Shown here: piece by piece, positions 1 through 8,678 of the stretch
How positions within the stretch are numbered: position 1 is the first letter of the stretch
How the letters are laid out: the number at the start of each line of letters is the position of its first letter
Assembly: GCF_014229095.1 (NCBI RefSeq)
Contig: NZ_JAARZC010000001.1
Span: 992,001-1,056,000 of the forward strand
Length of the DNA: 64,000 bases
Direction: 5' to 3'
Source of the DNA: Listeria cossartiae subsp. cayugensis
GTDB taxonomy: Bacteria > Bacillota > Bacilli > Lactobacillales > Listeriaceae
Made by a program: the position numbers and the translations under genes
Notes under the pieces: generated by a model
Told to the model about the DNA's origin: nothing
The model's input: only the letters and a program-made list of their open reading frames with translations
Database searches by the model: none

Positions 1-1331
1 CAAAATATACAAAAGAAGACATTTTCCGCTTTGCAGATGAACAAAATGTAAAATTTATTCGTTTACAGTTCACGGATATTCTAGGAATAATTAAGAATGT
101 GGAAATTCCTGTTAGCCAACTAAAGAAAGCACTAGATAACAAAATCATGTTTGATGGTTCCTCCATTGAAGGCTTTGTACGTATTGAAGAGTCGGATATG
201 TATTTATTCCCAGATTTAGACACTTGGGTAGTATTCCCTTGGACAGCTGAAAAAGGAAAAGTTGCAAGAATGATTTGTGATATTTATAATCCTGATATGA
301 CACCTTTTGCAGGAGACCCGCGTGCTAACTTAAAACGTGTACTTAAAGAAATGGAAGAGCTAGGATTCACGGAGTTCAACTTAGGACCAGAGCCAGAATT
401 CTTCCTATTCAAATTAGATGAAAATCGTCGTCCGACACTTGAATTAAATGATAGCGGTGGTTACTTCGATTTAGCACCAACAGATCTAGGCGAAAACTGT
501 CGCCGTGATATCGTGCTTGAATTAGAAGAGATGGGCTTTGAAATCGAAGCATCTCACCATGAAGTAGCACCAGGGCAACACGAAATCGACTTTAAATATG
601 AAGATGCGATTACAGCATGTGATAGCATCCAAACATTTAAATTAGTAGTTAAAACAATCGCTCGTAAACATGGTCTGCATGCGACATTTATGCCAAAACC
701 ACTATTTGGTGTGAATGGTTCTGGAATGCATTTCAATATGTCATTATTTAATGAAGACGGCAATGCTTTCTTCGATGAAAATGGCGAACTTGAATTAAGT
801 CAAACAGCTTACCACTTCTTAGCTGGAATGTTAAAACATGCTCGTGGATATACGGCTGTTACAAACCCAACTATCAATTCATTCAAGCGTTTAGTTCCTG
901 GATATGAAGCACCTTGTTACATTGCGTGGTCAGGTAAAAACCGTAGCCCGCTTGTACGTGTTCCAAGCTCCCGCGGACTAAGCACTCGTCTGGAATTACG
1001 TAGTGTTGATCCATCTGCTAATCCATATTTAGCAATGGCTGTCTTACTAAAAGCTGGTTTATCTGGAATTAAAGATGAATTAACTCCTCCAGCACCAGTT
1101 GACCGTAACATTTACGGCATGAACGAAGAAGAACGTGAAGCGACTGGTATTTATGACCTTCCAGAAAGCTTAGGCCACGCTTTAATCGAACTTGAAAAAG
1201 ATGAGATTATTAAAGACGGTTTAGGTGAACACATTTTCGAACACTTTATTGAAGCGAAAACAATTGAGTGCGATATGTTCCGTACAGCGGTTCATCCGTG
1301 GGAACGCGAACAATATCTTGAAATCTATTAA
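1..1331 (+). CDS. glnA: Glutamine synthetase, type I (5' end cut by window)
   Basis: Makes glutamine from glutamate, ammonia and ATP in the cytoplasm; central to nitrogen assimilation. The reading frame is open from base 3, so about two N-terminal residues lie outside the window and the full protein would be about 444 aa, the usual length of the Firmicutes type I-alpha enzyme. Visible hallmarks are the [10 protein letters not shown] segment near the N-terminus, the ATP-binding stretch beginning [17 protein letters not shown], and [12 protein letters not shown]. In Bacilli glnA normally follows the repressor gene glnR, and feedback-inhibited GlnA controls GlnR/TnrA; that upstream gene is outside this window, so regulation cannot be read here. 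A strong hairpin terminator follows the stop codon. Confidence 0.98.
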   Translation, partial: KYTKEDIFRFADEQNVKFIRLQFTDILGIIKNVEIPVSQLKKALDNKIMFDGSSIEGFVRIEESDMYLFPDLDTWVVFPWTAEKGKVARMICDIYNPDMTPFAGDPRANLKRVLKEMEELGFTEFNLGPEPEFFLFKLDENRRPTLELNDSGGYFDLAPTDLGENCRRDIVLELEEMGFEIEASHHEVAPGQHEIDFKYEDAITACDSIQTFKLVVKTIARKHGLHATFMPKPLFGVNGSGMHFNMSLFNEDGNAFFDENGELELSQTAYHFLAGMLKHARGYTAVTNPTINSFKRLVPGYEAPCYIAWSGKNRSPLVRVPSSRGLSTRLELRSVDPSANPYLAMAVLLKAGLSGIKDELTPPAPVDRNIYGMNEEEREATGIYDLPESLGHALIELEKDEIIKDGLGEHIFEHFIEAKTIECDMFRTAVHPWEREQYLEIY

Positions 1332-1338
1332 TTGTCAA

Positions 1339-1376
1339 AAGCTCGTTTCCTCATCGGAGGGAAACGAGCTTTTTTT
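1339..1376 (+). terminator. glnA intrinsic terminator
   Basis: AAGCTCGTTTCC pairs with GGAAACGAGCTT around a 9-nt loop and runs into a T tract, starting 8 nt after the glnA stop. It separates glnA from the transporter gene downstream. Confidence 0.9.
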
Positions 1377-1465
1377 GTGCGGAATCCAAAATCAAATGTT
1401 TGATGTTTGGTTGATTGAGGCATATATTTAAAAATGTGTTAGTAAAAGAAGGGAAAAGGGAAGAA

Positions 1466-2761
1466 ATGCAAATTACTTTAGCTATTTTAGTTTTTGCAGT
1501 AACGCTTTTATTTGTTATTTGGCAGCCGAAAAACTTGTCGATTGGCTGGTCAGCTTGTGGTGGAGCGTTACTTGCTTTATTATTTGGCGTAGTTACTTTG
1601 CCAGATGTTGCAACGGTCACAGGGATTGTTTGGAATGCTACACTCGCGTTTATTGCTATTATTATTATTTCACTTATTTTGGATGAAATCGGATTTTTCG
1701 AGTGGGCTGCCCTGCATATGGCAAGGTTGGCAAATGGAAACGGCTTGTTGATGTTTGTGCTTATATCGATTTTGGGTGCTTTAGTTGCAGCGCTTTTTGC
1801 GAATGATGGTGCGGCTTTGATTTTAACACCAATTGTTTTAGCGATGGTGCGGGCGCTGAACTTTGATGAGAGAAAGGTATTTCCATTTATAATTGCTAGT
1901 GGATTTATTGCAGATACAACGTCATTGCCGTTAGTAGTTAGTAATTTAGTGAATATTGTTTCGGCCGATTTCTTTGGTATTAGTTTTTCACAGTATGCGC
2001 TTATTATGTGGATTCCAACGGTGTTTTCCTTGGTGGCGAGTATTGTTGTTTTATACATATATTTCCGAAAAGCGTTACCTAGAAAATATGATACGAGCGG
2101 AATTCGAGAGCCAGCATCTGCGCTTAAAGATAAGAAAATGTTTCGTATTTCATGGGGGATACTTGTTATCCTTGTAGCTGGCTATTTTTTGAGCAGTTTT
2201 TTAGGAATTCCAGTATCGTTTATTGCTTTGTTAGTTGCGTTTATCTTTTTATTAGTTGGTGCCAAGAGTCATGCAGTTTCCACCAAATCCATTTTAAAAG
2301 GGGCGCCTTGGAATATTGTGTTTTTCTCTGTGGGGATGTATGTGGTGGTGTATGGTTTGCAAAATGCAGGGATTACCAACTTATTAGCAGAAGTTATTTC
2401 TTATGTTGCCGATTTCGGATTATTTGCTGGTACTATCGGAATGGGTTTTATCGCCGCGCTACTTTCATCTGTTATGAACAACTTGCCTACCGTGATGATA
2501 AACGCGCTTGCTATTGATCACACTTCCTTTACTGGAGTGATGAAAGAAGCGTTAGTGTATGCCAACGTTATTGGATCCGACTTAGGCCCGAAAATAACGC
2601 CGATTGGTTCACTTGCGACCTTGCTTTGGCTACATGTGTTAGCTCAGAAAGGCATAAAAATAAGCTGGGGATCCTACTTTAAAATAGGAATTGTAATAAC
2701 GATTCCAGTATTATTTATTACGCTCGTAGGTCTCTATATTTCATTGTTAATTTGGAACTAA
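1466..2761 (+). CDS. ArsB-family arsenite/anion efflux permease
   Basis: Predicted 431-aa polytopic inner-membrane protein of the ArsB/NhaD ion transporter superfamily, probably exporting arsenite or a related oxyanion. The sequence shows about ten or more hydrophobic segments. It also has a conserved [12 protein letters not shown] block near one third of its length and an [11 protein letters not shown] / [19 protein letters not shown] half-repeat near the C-terminus, both typical of ArsB. ATG at 1466 is chosen because AAGGGA lies just upstream and the length fits ArsB (about 430 aa); an in-frame TTG at 1415 is possible but has no good ribosome binding site. There is no arsR, arsC or arsA beside it, so it is an orphan pump sitting between glnA and the lexA region. 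Substrate is inferred from family only. Confidence 0.85.
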   Translation: MQITLAILVFAVTLLFVIWQPKNLSIGWSACGGALLALLFGVVTLPDVATVTGIVWNATLAFIAIIIISLILDEIGFFEWAALHMARLANGNGLLMFVLISILGALVAALFANDGAALILTPIVLAMVRALNFDERKVFPFIIASGFIADTTSLPLVVSNLVNIVSADFFGISFSQYALIMWIPTVFSLVASIVVLYIYFRKALPRKYDTSGIREPASALKDKKMFRISWGILVILVAGYFLSSFLGIPVSFIALLVAFIFLLVGAKSHAVSTKSILKGAPWNIVFFSVGMYVVVYGLQNAGITNLLAEVISYVADFGLFAGTIGMGFIAALLSSVMNNLPTVMINALAIDHTSFTGVMKEALVYANVIGSDLGPKITPIGSLATLLWLHVLAQKGIKISWGSYFKIGIVITIPVLFITLVGLYISLLIWN

Positions 2762-2795
2762 AAAATCCCTGTGCACAACTTGCACAGGGATTTTT
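2761..2795. terminator. Bidirectional terminator between the transporter and acetyltransferase genes
   Basis: AAAAATCCCTGTGCA pairs perfectly with TGCACAGGGATTTTT around CAACT. The A tract and T tract on the two sides let it work for both convergent genes. It starts on the transporter stop codon. Confidence 0.9.
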
Positions 2796-2796
2796 A

Positions 2797-3318
2797 TTAT
2801 GCCTTATAAAGAACGTGTGGTTTAAGCGGATCACCATTTACTAAAGCTGGGTGTTGGAAAGTAGCTATCTTAGTAAAATGGATTTTTTTCATCACTTGTT
2901 CTGAAGGCTTATTTAAGGTTGCTGTGAAACTATATATTTCGTCAAATGAGGTGTGTTCGTTCGCATATGCAAGTGCGCCGAGTGCGGCTTCTGTTGCATA
3001 GCCTTGATTCCACACGCTGCTCTTTAAACGCCAACCAATTTCGATGCAAGGTGTAAATTCTGCTTCGAACGTAGCCTCATGAAATCCGGTGAATCCAATA
3101 AATTCGCCAGTAGTTTTTTCTTCGATTGCAAAAAGGCCGTATCCGAGGGAAGTTAGTTCTTTTTGATTCCTATCTAGCAGTGCATTGCTTTCTTTTGTAG
3201 TTAATAGGGCTGGGAAGTATTTCATCACTTCTTCATCTGCGTTCATTTGACTAAAAGGAAGGTAATCACTTGCTACATAATCTCTTGCGATAAGTCGTTC
3301 AGTTTCAAAATAAATCAA
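2797..3318 (-). CDS. GNAT acetyltransferase (RimJ/RimL type)
   Basis: Predicted 173-aa acetyl-CoA-dependent N-acetyltransferase. The N-terminal FETERLIARDY motif, the FIGFTGFH strand and the WNQGYATEAALGAL acetyl-CoA binding loop (Q-G-Y-A-T-E, near residue 110) are the standard signatures of the RimJ/RimL-like branch, which acetylates protein N-termini or small amines; the substrate cannot be told. I prefer the TTG at 3318 because AGGTGG sits 8-9 nt upstream; a GTG four codons earlier (3330) overlaps that site. The gene starts 19 nt after the lexA stop on the same strand with no terminator between, so it is probably cotranscribed with lexA and therefore mildly SOS-linked by position. Confidence 0.85.
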   Translation of the reverse strand: MIYFETERLIARDYVASDYLPFSQMNADEEVMKYFPALLTTKESNALLDRNQKELTSLGYGLFAIEEKTTGEFIGFTGFHEATFEAEFTPCIEIGWRLKSSVWNQGYATEAALGALAYANEHTSFDEIYSFTATLNKPSEQVMKKIHFTKIATFQHPALVNGDPLKPHVLYKA

Positions 3319-3337
3319 GCTAACAACCACCTGTTCC

Positions 3338-3952
3338 TTAGCGGATATCTCGATAAAGTCCGATTACTTTTCCAAGAATCGTCACATTATTTAAAAGGAT
3401 AGGTTCTAAAGCATCATTCTCGGGTTGTAATCTAAAATGATTTGCTTCTTTATAGAATCGTTTACAGGTTGCTTCGTTTTCGTCCGTCATTGCAACCACG
3501 ATTTCGCCATTTATTGCGGAACTTTGTTGTCTAACAATTACTTTGTCGCCGTCAAGAATTCCGGCGTTAATCATGCTTTCGCCGTCAATTTCTAACATAA
3601 AGACGTTGGTTTCTCCAGCTGCCATGTATTCTGGTAGTGGGAAATATTCATCAATGTTTTCGATGGCTGTGATGGGCATTCCGGCAGTTACTTTCCCGAT
3701 AATAGGAATATTTACTACATTTGGTGTTTCTGCTTCATCTTCTAAAGATAATATTTCAATTGCACGAGGCTTTGTTGGGTCACGTCTGATTAGGCCTTTA
3801 CCTTCAAGGCGAGCAAGATGTCCATGAACAGTCGAGCTGGAAGCAAGACCGACAGCTTCACCGATTTCCCGTACGGAAGGTGGATAACCTTTTTCTTTTA
3901 CTTCTGATTTAATAAATTCATATATATCTTGTTGGCGTTTAGATATTTTCAT
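3338..3952 (-). CDS. lexA: LexA SOS repressor
   Basis: Repressor of the SOS regulon; RecA filaments trigger its self-cleavage. The 204-aa protein has an N-terminal winged helix-turn-helix (residues 1-65, with [14 protein letters not shown] and the recognition helix around SSSTVHGHL). The Ala90-Gly91 cleavage bond lies in GKVTAGMP, and the catalytic dyad is Ser126 (IDGESM) and Lys164 (ATCKRF) in the C-terminal peptidase domain. The start has GAGGTGAAACC upstream. It is divergent from yneA, and SOS boxes lie in the shared spacer, implying autoregulation. Length and all key residues match the Firmicutes family (DinR of Bacillus). Confidence 0.98.
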   Translation of the reverse strand: MKISKRQQDIYEFIKSEVKEKGYPPSVREIGEAVGLASSSTVHGHLARLEGKGLIRRDPTKPRAIEILSLEDEAETPNVVNIPIIGKVTAGMPITAIENIDEYFPLPEYMAAGETNVFMLEIDGESMINAGILDGDKVIVRQQSSAINGEIVVAMTDENEATCKRFYKEANHFRLQPENDALEPILLNNVTILGKVIGLYRDIR

Positions 3953-3991
3953 GGTTTCACCTCATTAAATTAATGGTTATTTTATAATTCA

Positions 3992-4020
3992 AGTATAGCA
4001 AAAGAAAACCCAATATGCAA
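3992..4020 (-). promoter_or_regulatory. lexA: lexA sigma-A promoter
   Basis: Reading the minus strand, TTGCAT (4020-4015) and TATACT (3997-3992) are separated by 17 nt. The -35 hexamer overlaps an SOS box at 4018-4031, which fits LexA autorepression. Confidence 0.7.
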
Positions 4021-4090
4021 ACAAAGGTTCGTTTTTTATTGACATACACGAACAGTTGTTCTATAATATAGAAAAGCGAACATACATTCT
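4018..4090. promoter_or_regulatory. Cluster of three SOS (LexA) boxes between lexA and yneA
   Basis: The Gram-positive box is CGAAC-N4-GTTCG. Three matches lie in 73 bp: CAAAC-AAAG-GTTCG at 4018-4031 (one mismatch), CGAAC-AGTT-GTTCT at 4049-4062 (one mismatch) and CGAAC-ATAC-ATTCT at 4077-4090 (two mismatches). The first covers the lexA -35, the second touches the yneA -10, and the third lies in the yneA leader. This mirrors the multi-box arrangement known from Bacillus dinR-yneA. Confidence 0.85.
4039..4067 (+). promoter_or_regulatory. yneA: yneA sigma-A promoter
   Basis: Perfect TTGACA (4039-4044) and TATAAT (4062-4067) with a 17-nt spacer. The spacer contains the central SOS box, so LexA would block this very strong promoter. 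Confidence 0.85.
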
Positions 4091-4107
4091 TTTTGGAGGG
4101 ATTATTA

Positions 4108-4437
4108 ATGACTTTGAAATTAATTTGGGATAAATTTTATGTTTCTATCATATTTGTACTTACTTGCATCGTTCTGGGGATTATTTTAATGTGCACAGTA
4201 GTTGGCGGGGGAAAAGATTATTCAGAGGTAAATGTAAATGAAGGCGATTCGTTATGGGCTCTAGCAGACAAGTATGCTGGTAAGAGCGACATGGCCAAAG
4301 CAGATTTTGTTTCCTGGGTAGAAAAAGAAAATAATCTTTCGGATGGTCATGTAGAAGCTGGGGATTCTGTTGTAATTCCAGTCCACAAAACAAAGTTGTT
4401 AAAGAGTGACAGCACGATTCAATTAGCAAACCAGTAA
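4108..4437 (+). CDS. yneA: SOS cell-division suppressor YneA
   Basis: SOS-induced protein that delays septum formation while DNA is repaired. It has 109 aa: a short cytoplasmic N-terminus, one hydrophobic segment (about residues 11-33, then VVGGG), and an extracytoplasmic LysM domain (about 40-92) with [16 protein letters not shown] and the terminal [13 protein letters not shown] at 4108 is chosen over an in-frame upstream start because GGAGGG lies 7 nt ahead. In Bacillus the order is yneA-yneB-ynzC; here the resolvase-like yneB is missing and ynzC follows directly. Regulation by LexA is shown by the overlapping boxes. Confidence 0.92.
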   Translation: MTLKLIWDKFYVSIIFVLTCIVLGIILMCTVVGGGKDYSEVNVNEGDSLWALADKYAGKSDMAKADFVSWVEKENNLSDGHVEAGDSVVIPVHKTKLLKSDSTIQLANQ

Positions 4438-4530
4438 GGTCGTTTTAGTGACCGTTTATGATACAATAGTAGAAAGTGGCATTTTGCTGCTTTCTTATTT
4501 TTATAATTTTGAAGAAAAGGATGAAGTGCT

Positions 4531-4761
4531 ATGCTAGAAAAAGCTAAAATAGATCGTATTAATGAGCTTTCTAAAAAGAAAAAAGCGGGAACTCTTACTG
4601 CCGCAGAAAAAGTAGAGCAAGATAAATTACGCAAAGAGTATATCAAATCATTTCGTGCTCACATGAAAGGCACGATTGAGAATACAACAATTATTGACCC
4701 TAATGGAAAAGATGTAACGCCGCACAAAGTAAAACAACTCAGAAAAAACAAGAACCAATAA
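4531..4761 (+). CDS. ynzC: DUF896 small protein YnzC
   Basis: A 76-aa basic, highly charged protein of the DUF896/UPF0291 family. The N-terminal half (residues 1-45) is a helical hairpin with [18 protein letters not shown] and the invariant-looking RKEYIKSFR; the C-terminus is flexible and lysine-rich. Function is unknown; in Bacillus the homologue belongs to the yneA SOS operon. Here it lies 93 nt after yneA with AAGGATGA as ribosome binding site and no convincing terminator between, so cotranscription from the yneA promoter is likely but not proven. Confidence 0.88.
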   Translation: MLEKAKIDRINELSKKKKAGTLTAAEKVEQDKLRKEYIKSFRAHMKGTIENTTIIDPNGKDVTPHKVKQLRKNKNQ

Positions 4762-4835
4762 TTAGTACCAAATAAACATTTTCGCGCAAATGAACAAAAA
4801 TACCAATCAATTAAGCAATTTAAAGCAATTATTAG

Positions 4836-4864
4836 TTGTGTTAATTGTTTTTTAGGCTTATTAT
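4836..4864 (+). promoter_or_regulatory. tkt: tkt sigma-A promoter
   Basis: TTGTGT (4836-4841) and TATTAT (4859-4864) with a 17-nt spacer, about 40 nt before the tkt start. An AT-only hairpin (CAATTA/TAATTG) overlaps it and is too weak to call as a ynzC terminator. Confidence 0.55.
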
Positions 4865-4904
4865 TAAAAGTAGTTAAAATTATATTGAAGAGAGGATGTT
4901 TCAT

Positions 4905-6899
4905 TTGTTCGATAACACAGATAGTTTAGCAGTCAATACAATTCGTACTTTATCAATGGACGCAATTCAAAAAGCAAATTCTGGTCATCCAGGATTACCG
5001 ATGGGAGCAGCACCAATGGCTTATGCACTTTGGTCGCGCGTTTTAAAAACAAATCCTAAGAATTCACATTGGTTCAATCGAGACCGTTTTGTACTTTCTG
5101 CAGGACATGGTTCGATGCTTTTATATAGTTTATTACATTTAAGTGGATTTAAATTAGAATTAGAAGATCTTAAAAACTTCCGTCAATGGGAAAGTAAAAC
5201 GCCAGGTCACCCGGAATATCGTTATACGGATGGTGTTGACGCAACTACTGGTCCACTTGGTCAAGGTATTGCGATGGCTGTTGGTATGGCTATGGCAGAA
5301 AGACATTTGGAAGCAAAATATAATCAAGATGGTTTCCCGGTGGTAGACCATTATACTTATGCATTATGTGGAGATGGCGACTTAATGGAAGGTGTTGCTT
5401 CTGAAGCGGCTTCTTACGCAGGTCACCAACAATTGGGGAGATTAGTCGTTTTATATGATTCCAATGATATTTCTCTAGATGGTGATTTAGACAAATCTTT
5501 CTCTGAAAATGTAAAACAACGCTTTGAAGCTTATGGTTGGGAGCATTTATTAGTAAAAGATGGTAATGATACAGCTGAAATTCTAGCTGCAATTGAAAAA
5601 GCGAAACAAAATACTTCACAACCAACAATGATCGAAGTGAAAACAGTCATTGGTTTCGGTGCTCCTAATGAAGGTACTAGCAAAGTGCATGGTGCTCCGC
5701 TAGGTGATGAAGGCATTTTGGCAGCGAAAAAAGCTTACGGATGGAACTACGAAGAAAAATTCTTTGTTCCAGAAGAAGTTACTGCTCGTTTCAAAGAAAC
5801 AATTGGCGAACGTGGCGAAAAAGCAGAAGCTGAGTGGAATGAATTATTTGCTTCTTATAAAGCAAAATACCCAGAACTTGCACAACAATTAGAAGATAGC
5901 TTAAACCATAAATTACCTGCTGATTGGGATGCCGATTTGCCAGTGTATGATGATTCCAAAGCACTTGCTAGCCGTGCTTCAAGTGGAGAAGTTATCAATG
6001 CATTAGCTGGAAAAATTCCAACTATTTTTGGTGGATCAGCTGACCTTGCTGGTTCTAATAATACAACAATCAAGACAGATGGTGAATTTACAAAAGCAAC
6101 TCCAGGTGAAAGAAATATTTGGTTTGGTGTTCGTGAATTTGCAATGGGTGCAGCGTTAAATGGTATGGCACTTCATGGTGGTCTTCAAGTATACGGTGGA
6201 ACATTCTTCGTATTCTCTGACTATGTGCGTGCAGCAATTCGTTTATCCGCTATCCAACATTTACCTGTAACATATGTTATGACACATGACAGTATTGCAG
6301 TAGGAGAAGATGGCCCGACACATGAGCCAGTCGAACAACTTGCAAGCTTACGTGCAATGCCAGGACTTTCTGTTATCCGTCCGGCTGATGGAAATGAAGT
6401 TGTGGAAGCTTGGAAACTAGCGATCACATCTACATCCACACCACACGTACTTGTGCTTACTCGTCAAGGTCTACCAACTTTACCAAATTCTGCTAAATTA
6501 ACTGCAGAAGGCGTTAAAAAAGGTGCTTATGTTATCTCTCCGGCGAAAGGTGATGTACCAGAAGCAATCATCCTTGCAAGTGGTTCCGAAGTTAACTTAG
6601 CTGTGGAAGCGCAAAAAGAACTTCAAGCACAAGGAACAGATGTATCGGTTGTAAGTGTGCCATCATTTGATCTATTTGAACAACAATCTGCGGAGTACAA
6701 AGAAAGTGTTCTACCAAATGCTGTTAGAAAACGTGTAGCAGTAGAAATGGGCGCTAGCTTTGGATGGGAACGCTATGTTGGTTTAGATGGAAAAGTTATT
6801 GGAATCGACAAATTTGGTGCTTCTGCTCCAGGCGAAACAGTAATTAAGAATTATGGCTTTACTGTAGAAAACGTTGTTAATACAGTAAAATCACTTTAA
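4905..6899 (+). CDS. tkt: Transketolase
   Basis: Thiamine diphosphate enzyme of the non-oxidative pentose phosphate pathway, moving two-carbon units between sugar phosphates. The 664-aa protein shows the N-terminal [15 protein letters not shown] motif, [14 protein letters not shown], the ThDP/Mg motif ([15 protein letters not shown] ... YDSN), and in the pyrimidine domain [13 protein letters not shown] and [18 protein letters not shown]. The start is TTG at 4905, where GAGAGGA sits 8 nt upstream; the ATG at 4896 is part of that ribosome binding region. Monocistronic: own promoter before and strong terminator after. Confidence 0.97.
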   Translation: MFDNTDSLAVNTIRTLSMDAIQKANSGHPGLPMGAAPMAYALWSRVLKTNPKNSHWFNRDRFVLSAGHGSMLLYSLLHLSGFKLELEDLKNFRQWESKTPGHPEYRYTDGVDATTGPLGQGIAMAVGMAMAERHLEAKYNQDGFPVVDHYTYALCGDGDLMEGVASEAASYAGHQQLGRLVVLYDSNDISLDGDLDKSFSENVKQRFEAYGWEHLLVKDGNDTAEILAAIEKAKQNTSQPTMIEVKTVIGFGAPNEGTSKVHGAPLGDEGILAAKKAYGWNYEEKFFVPEEVTARFKETIGERGEKAEAEWNELFASYKAKYPELAQQLEDSLNHKLPADWDADLPVYDDSKALASRASSGEVINALAGKIPTIFGGSADLAGSNNTTIKTDGEFTKATPGERNIWFGVREFAMGAALNGMALHGGLQVYGGTFFVFSDYVRAAIRLSAIQHLPVTYVMTHDSIAVGEDGPTHEPVEQLASLRAMPGLSVIRPADGNEVVEAWKLAITSTSTPHVLVLTRQGLPTLPNSAKLTAEGVKKGAYVISPAKGDVPEAIILASGSEVNLAVEAQKELQAQGTDVSVVSVPSFDLFEQQSAEYKESVLPNAVRKRVAVEMGASFGWERYVGLDGKVIGIDKFGASAPGETVIKNYGFTVENVVNTVKSL

Positions 6900-6908
6900 T
6901 TAAACAAT

Positions 6909-6947
6909 CAGACCGTTGCTAGTTTTTCTAGCGCGGTCTGTTTTTTT
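6909..6947 (+). terminator. tkt intrinsic terminator
   Basis: CAGACCG pairs with CGGTCTG, with a second inner stem GCTAG/CTAGC, followed by seven Ts. Confidence 0.88.
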
Positions 6948-6960
6948 ATGCTTTTATAGA

Positions 6961-6989
6961 TTGCGCAGTGGTGCCATTAATGTTATAAT
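6961..6989 (+). promoter_or_regulatory. Distal yneF promoter
   Basis: TTGCGC (6961-6966), 17-nt spacer, perfect TATAAT (6984-6989). It would give a leader of about 120 nt before the yneF gene. Confidence 0.5.
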
Positions 6990-7052
6990 TACGAGGTTGT
7001 TTGCAGCTTTTATTGATAAATTGATCTAGATGATATGATTTCTTGAAAAGTA

Positions 7053-7081
7053 TTGTCTGTTTAATATAAATCAAGTACAAT
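7053..7081 (+). promoter_or_regulatory. Proximal yneF promoter
   Basis: TTGTCT (7053-7058), 17-nt spacer, TACAAT (7076-7081), giving a leader of about 30 nt. With the distal promoter this makes a tandem pair. Confidence 0.55.
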
Positions 7082-7118
7082 AAAAGAGGATTTTGTTTCA
7101 AGGAGGAGAAAAGAGACT

Positions 7119-7358
7119 ATGTGGATTTACATTCTTGTCGGCATTATTTGTTTACTAGCTGGTCTTGCGGGAGGATTCTTTATTGCAAGACGTTACATGA
7201 TGAGCTATTTAAAAAACAATCCGCCAATTAACGAACAAATGTTACAAATGATGATGGCGCAAATGGGTCAAAAACCATCACAAAAGAAAATCAATCAAAT
7301 GATGAGCGCAATGAACAAACAGCAAGAAAAAGAAAAACCAAAAAAAGCTAAGAAATAA
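7119..7358 (+). CDS. yneF: UPF0154 membrane protein YneF
   Basis: A 79-aa protein of unknown function, family UPF0154. One N-terminal transmembrane helix (residues 3-23, glycine-rich) is followed by [20 protein letters not shown], a methionine-rich helix with [19 protein letters not shown], and a lysine-rich tail ending KPKKAKK. The conserved NPPIN motif is the family signature. AAGGAGGAG lies 10 nt before the ATG. It stands alone, between tandem promoters and a terminator shared with the convergent methyltransferase gene. Confidence 0.9.
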   Translation: MWIYILVGIICLLAGLAGGFFIARRYMMSYLKNNPPINEQMLQMMMAQMGQKPSQKKINQMMSAMNKQQEKEKPKKAKK

Positions 7359-7373
7359 TCTTTTTAACAAAGT

Positions 7374-7408
7374 AAAGCCCCTTCTATCCAAGTAGAAGGG
7401 GCTTTTTT
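7374..7408. terminator. Bidirectional terminator between yneF and the methyltransferase gene
   Basis: AAAGCCCCTTCTA pairs perfectly with TAGAAGGGGCTTT around TCCAAG, with T tract and A tract on the two strands. It marks the end of the minus-strand five-gene run. Confidence 0.9.
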
Positions 7409-7409
7409 A

Positions 7410-8141
7410 TTAGTTTTTAGTTGCAGATATAATTAACATCATCGGACGGCGGTATTCATCTTGCATTTCTGGCAAATCTTTTAACTCGGGAGCTGGTTCT
7501 GGTTCGATGACGCTGTTAATTTGGAAGCCGTTTTTTAGCAGTGTTTGGATATAGGTGGTGAGGGTGCGATGATATTTTTGGACATCTTCACCTAGAAAAT
7601 GACTTGTGCGTATCGATTCGGTGAAATAACGGTCGACGGGCCAGTGTAATTTGTTGCCAGCTTCATCTGTATACCAATCTTGGCGACCATCCGCTGTAAA
7701 TACCGGATGCTCTACAGAGAAAATAAAGGAGCCGCCCGTTTTTAAGTTAGTGTGAACTTTTTGACAGATGTCGTTAAAAGAAGCGACATAATGAAGCGCA
7801 AGGGAGCTAAGGATGATATCGTAAGTTTCTGGTTCGATGTCGATATCTTCCATTGCTTTTTGCTCATAATGGACTACGGATGAGGTTGTCTTTTGTTTTG
7901 CTTCGGCTAACATTCGTTCGGATAAATCGATGCCAAGAACTTTTTTTGCACCGTGCTCAGCTGCGTAAATGCAGTGCCAACCAAATCCGCAACCTAAATC
8001 AAGTACTACTTTTTGATGAAAATCAGGGAGTAGCTTTTTAAATTCATGCCATTCTCCGGCTGCTTTTAGCCCTTCTTTGGAACGGGGCATTTGGCTATAT
8101 TGTTCGAAAAATTGTTTGTCATCATATTTATTTTCTTTCAT
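7410..8141 (-). CDS. Class I SAM-dependent methyltransferase
   Basis: A 243-aa cytoplasmic methyltransferase of the Rossmann-fold type (methyltransf_11/25-like). Motif I is VLDLGCGFGWH (about residues 46-56), the acidic end of strand 2 is GIDLSERML, and motif IV is IILSSLALHYV. The closest general families methylate small molecules, but the substrate is not visible. AGAGGA lies 7 nt before the ATG. The gene begins 21 nt after the IbrB-like gene on the same strand with no terminator between, and a terminator follows it. It is therefore probably the last gene of the same transcript, which could make it part of the cassette or just a neighbour. Confidence 0.85.
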   Translation of the reverse strand: MKENKYDDKQFFEQYSQMPRSKEGLKAAGEWHEFKKLLPDFHQKVVLDLGCGFGWHCIYAAEHGAKKVLGIDLSERMLAEAKQKTTSSVVHYEQKAMEDIDIEPETYDIILSSLALHYVASFNDICQKVHTNLKTGGSFIFSVEHPVFTADGRQDWYTDEAGNKLHWPVDRYFTESIRTSHFLGEDVQKYHRTLTTYIQTLLKNGFQINSVIEPEPAPELKDLPEMQDEYRRPMMLIISATKN

Positions 8142-8162
8142 GTTTGTTCCTCTTTTCTTAAA

Positions 8163-8669
8163 TTAATCAGATGCTTGGCTGAATTCTTTATCTAAGAAGA
8201 GGTGAGCAAGGCCGCTCACTTGTTTTAAGCGTAAGATTTCATTGGCATCCATTCCAATATTTTTCATAATCCAACTATCGGACATGCCGCTATCTGTTAG
8301 TTCGCTAACTATATTCGACATTAATTCGACATTATGATATCCGCGTGCTCGATTATGGCGAATAGTCGATGCCATCCGGTTTACGGTATCTTTTTCTAAA
8401 ATGACAACCGGAAGAAATTCATTTTCCCGTTCGCGTATCCGTTTTGAGGTAGTCATAATTGTGTACCGATGAAACCCGTCTATTATTTCATATTTATCTG
8501 TGTTTTCCAAGGGATAGCAGACAATTGGTTGGGTAAAACCGTCTTCCCAAATTGATTTTTCAAGTAGTTTTAATTCGACGGCGGGAACGGTATTGGGATT
8601 ATAATTATTTGCTTGAAGTTTCGAGTAGTGAATGGGTGTGACACTATATACCGGGCTTTTATAATTCAT
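8163..8669 (-). CDS. IbrB-like ParB/sulfiredoxin-fold protein
   Basis: A 168-aa protein with an N-terminal ParB-like domain. Residues about 24-70 have the pattern of the fold (NPNTV ... LLEKSIWEDGFTQPIV ... YEIIDGFHRYTI). DGFHRY corresponds to the nucleotide-binding GERR/GGCHR loop of ParB and sulfiredoxin, and IRHNRARG (about 104-111) to the ENxxR motif. The second half looks like a small helical, possibly helix-turn-helix region (MSDSWIMKNIGMDANEILRLK). In enterobacteria such proteins (IbrB) are paired with a PP-loop protein (IbrA) and were described as regulators of prophage-borne eib genes. Here the IbrA-like gene lies 9 nt upstream and the ribosome binding site GAGGTGA overlaps its stop, so translation is coupled. 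Biochemical activity is unknown. Confidence 0.8.
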   Translation of the reverse strand: MNYKSPVYSVTPIHYSKLQANNYNPNTVPAVELKLLEKSIWEDGFTQPIVCYPLENTDKYEIIDGFHRYTIMTTSKRIRERENEFLPVVILEKDTVNRMASTIRHNRARGYHNVELMSNIVSELTDSGMSDSWIMKNIGMDANEILRLKQVSGLAHLFLDKEFSQASD

Positions 8670-8678
8670 TTTATCACC

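Noticed and set aside
1351-2058. 235-codon frame antisense to the ArsB-like gene
   Set aside because: Shadow of the transporter gene; overlaps a terminator and has no start signals.
4826-4853. AT-only hairpin after ynzC as a terminator
   Set aside because: Only six A-T rich pairs, and a better-supported tkt promoter occupies the same bases.
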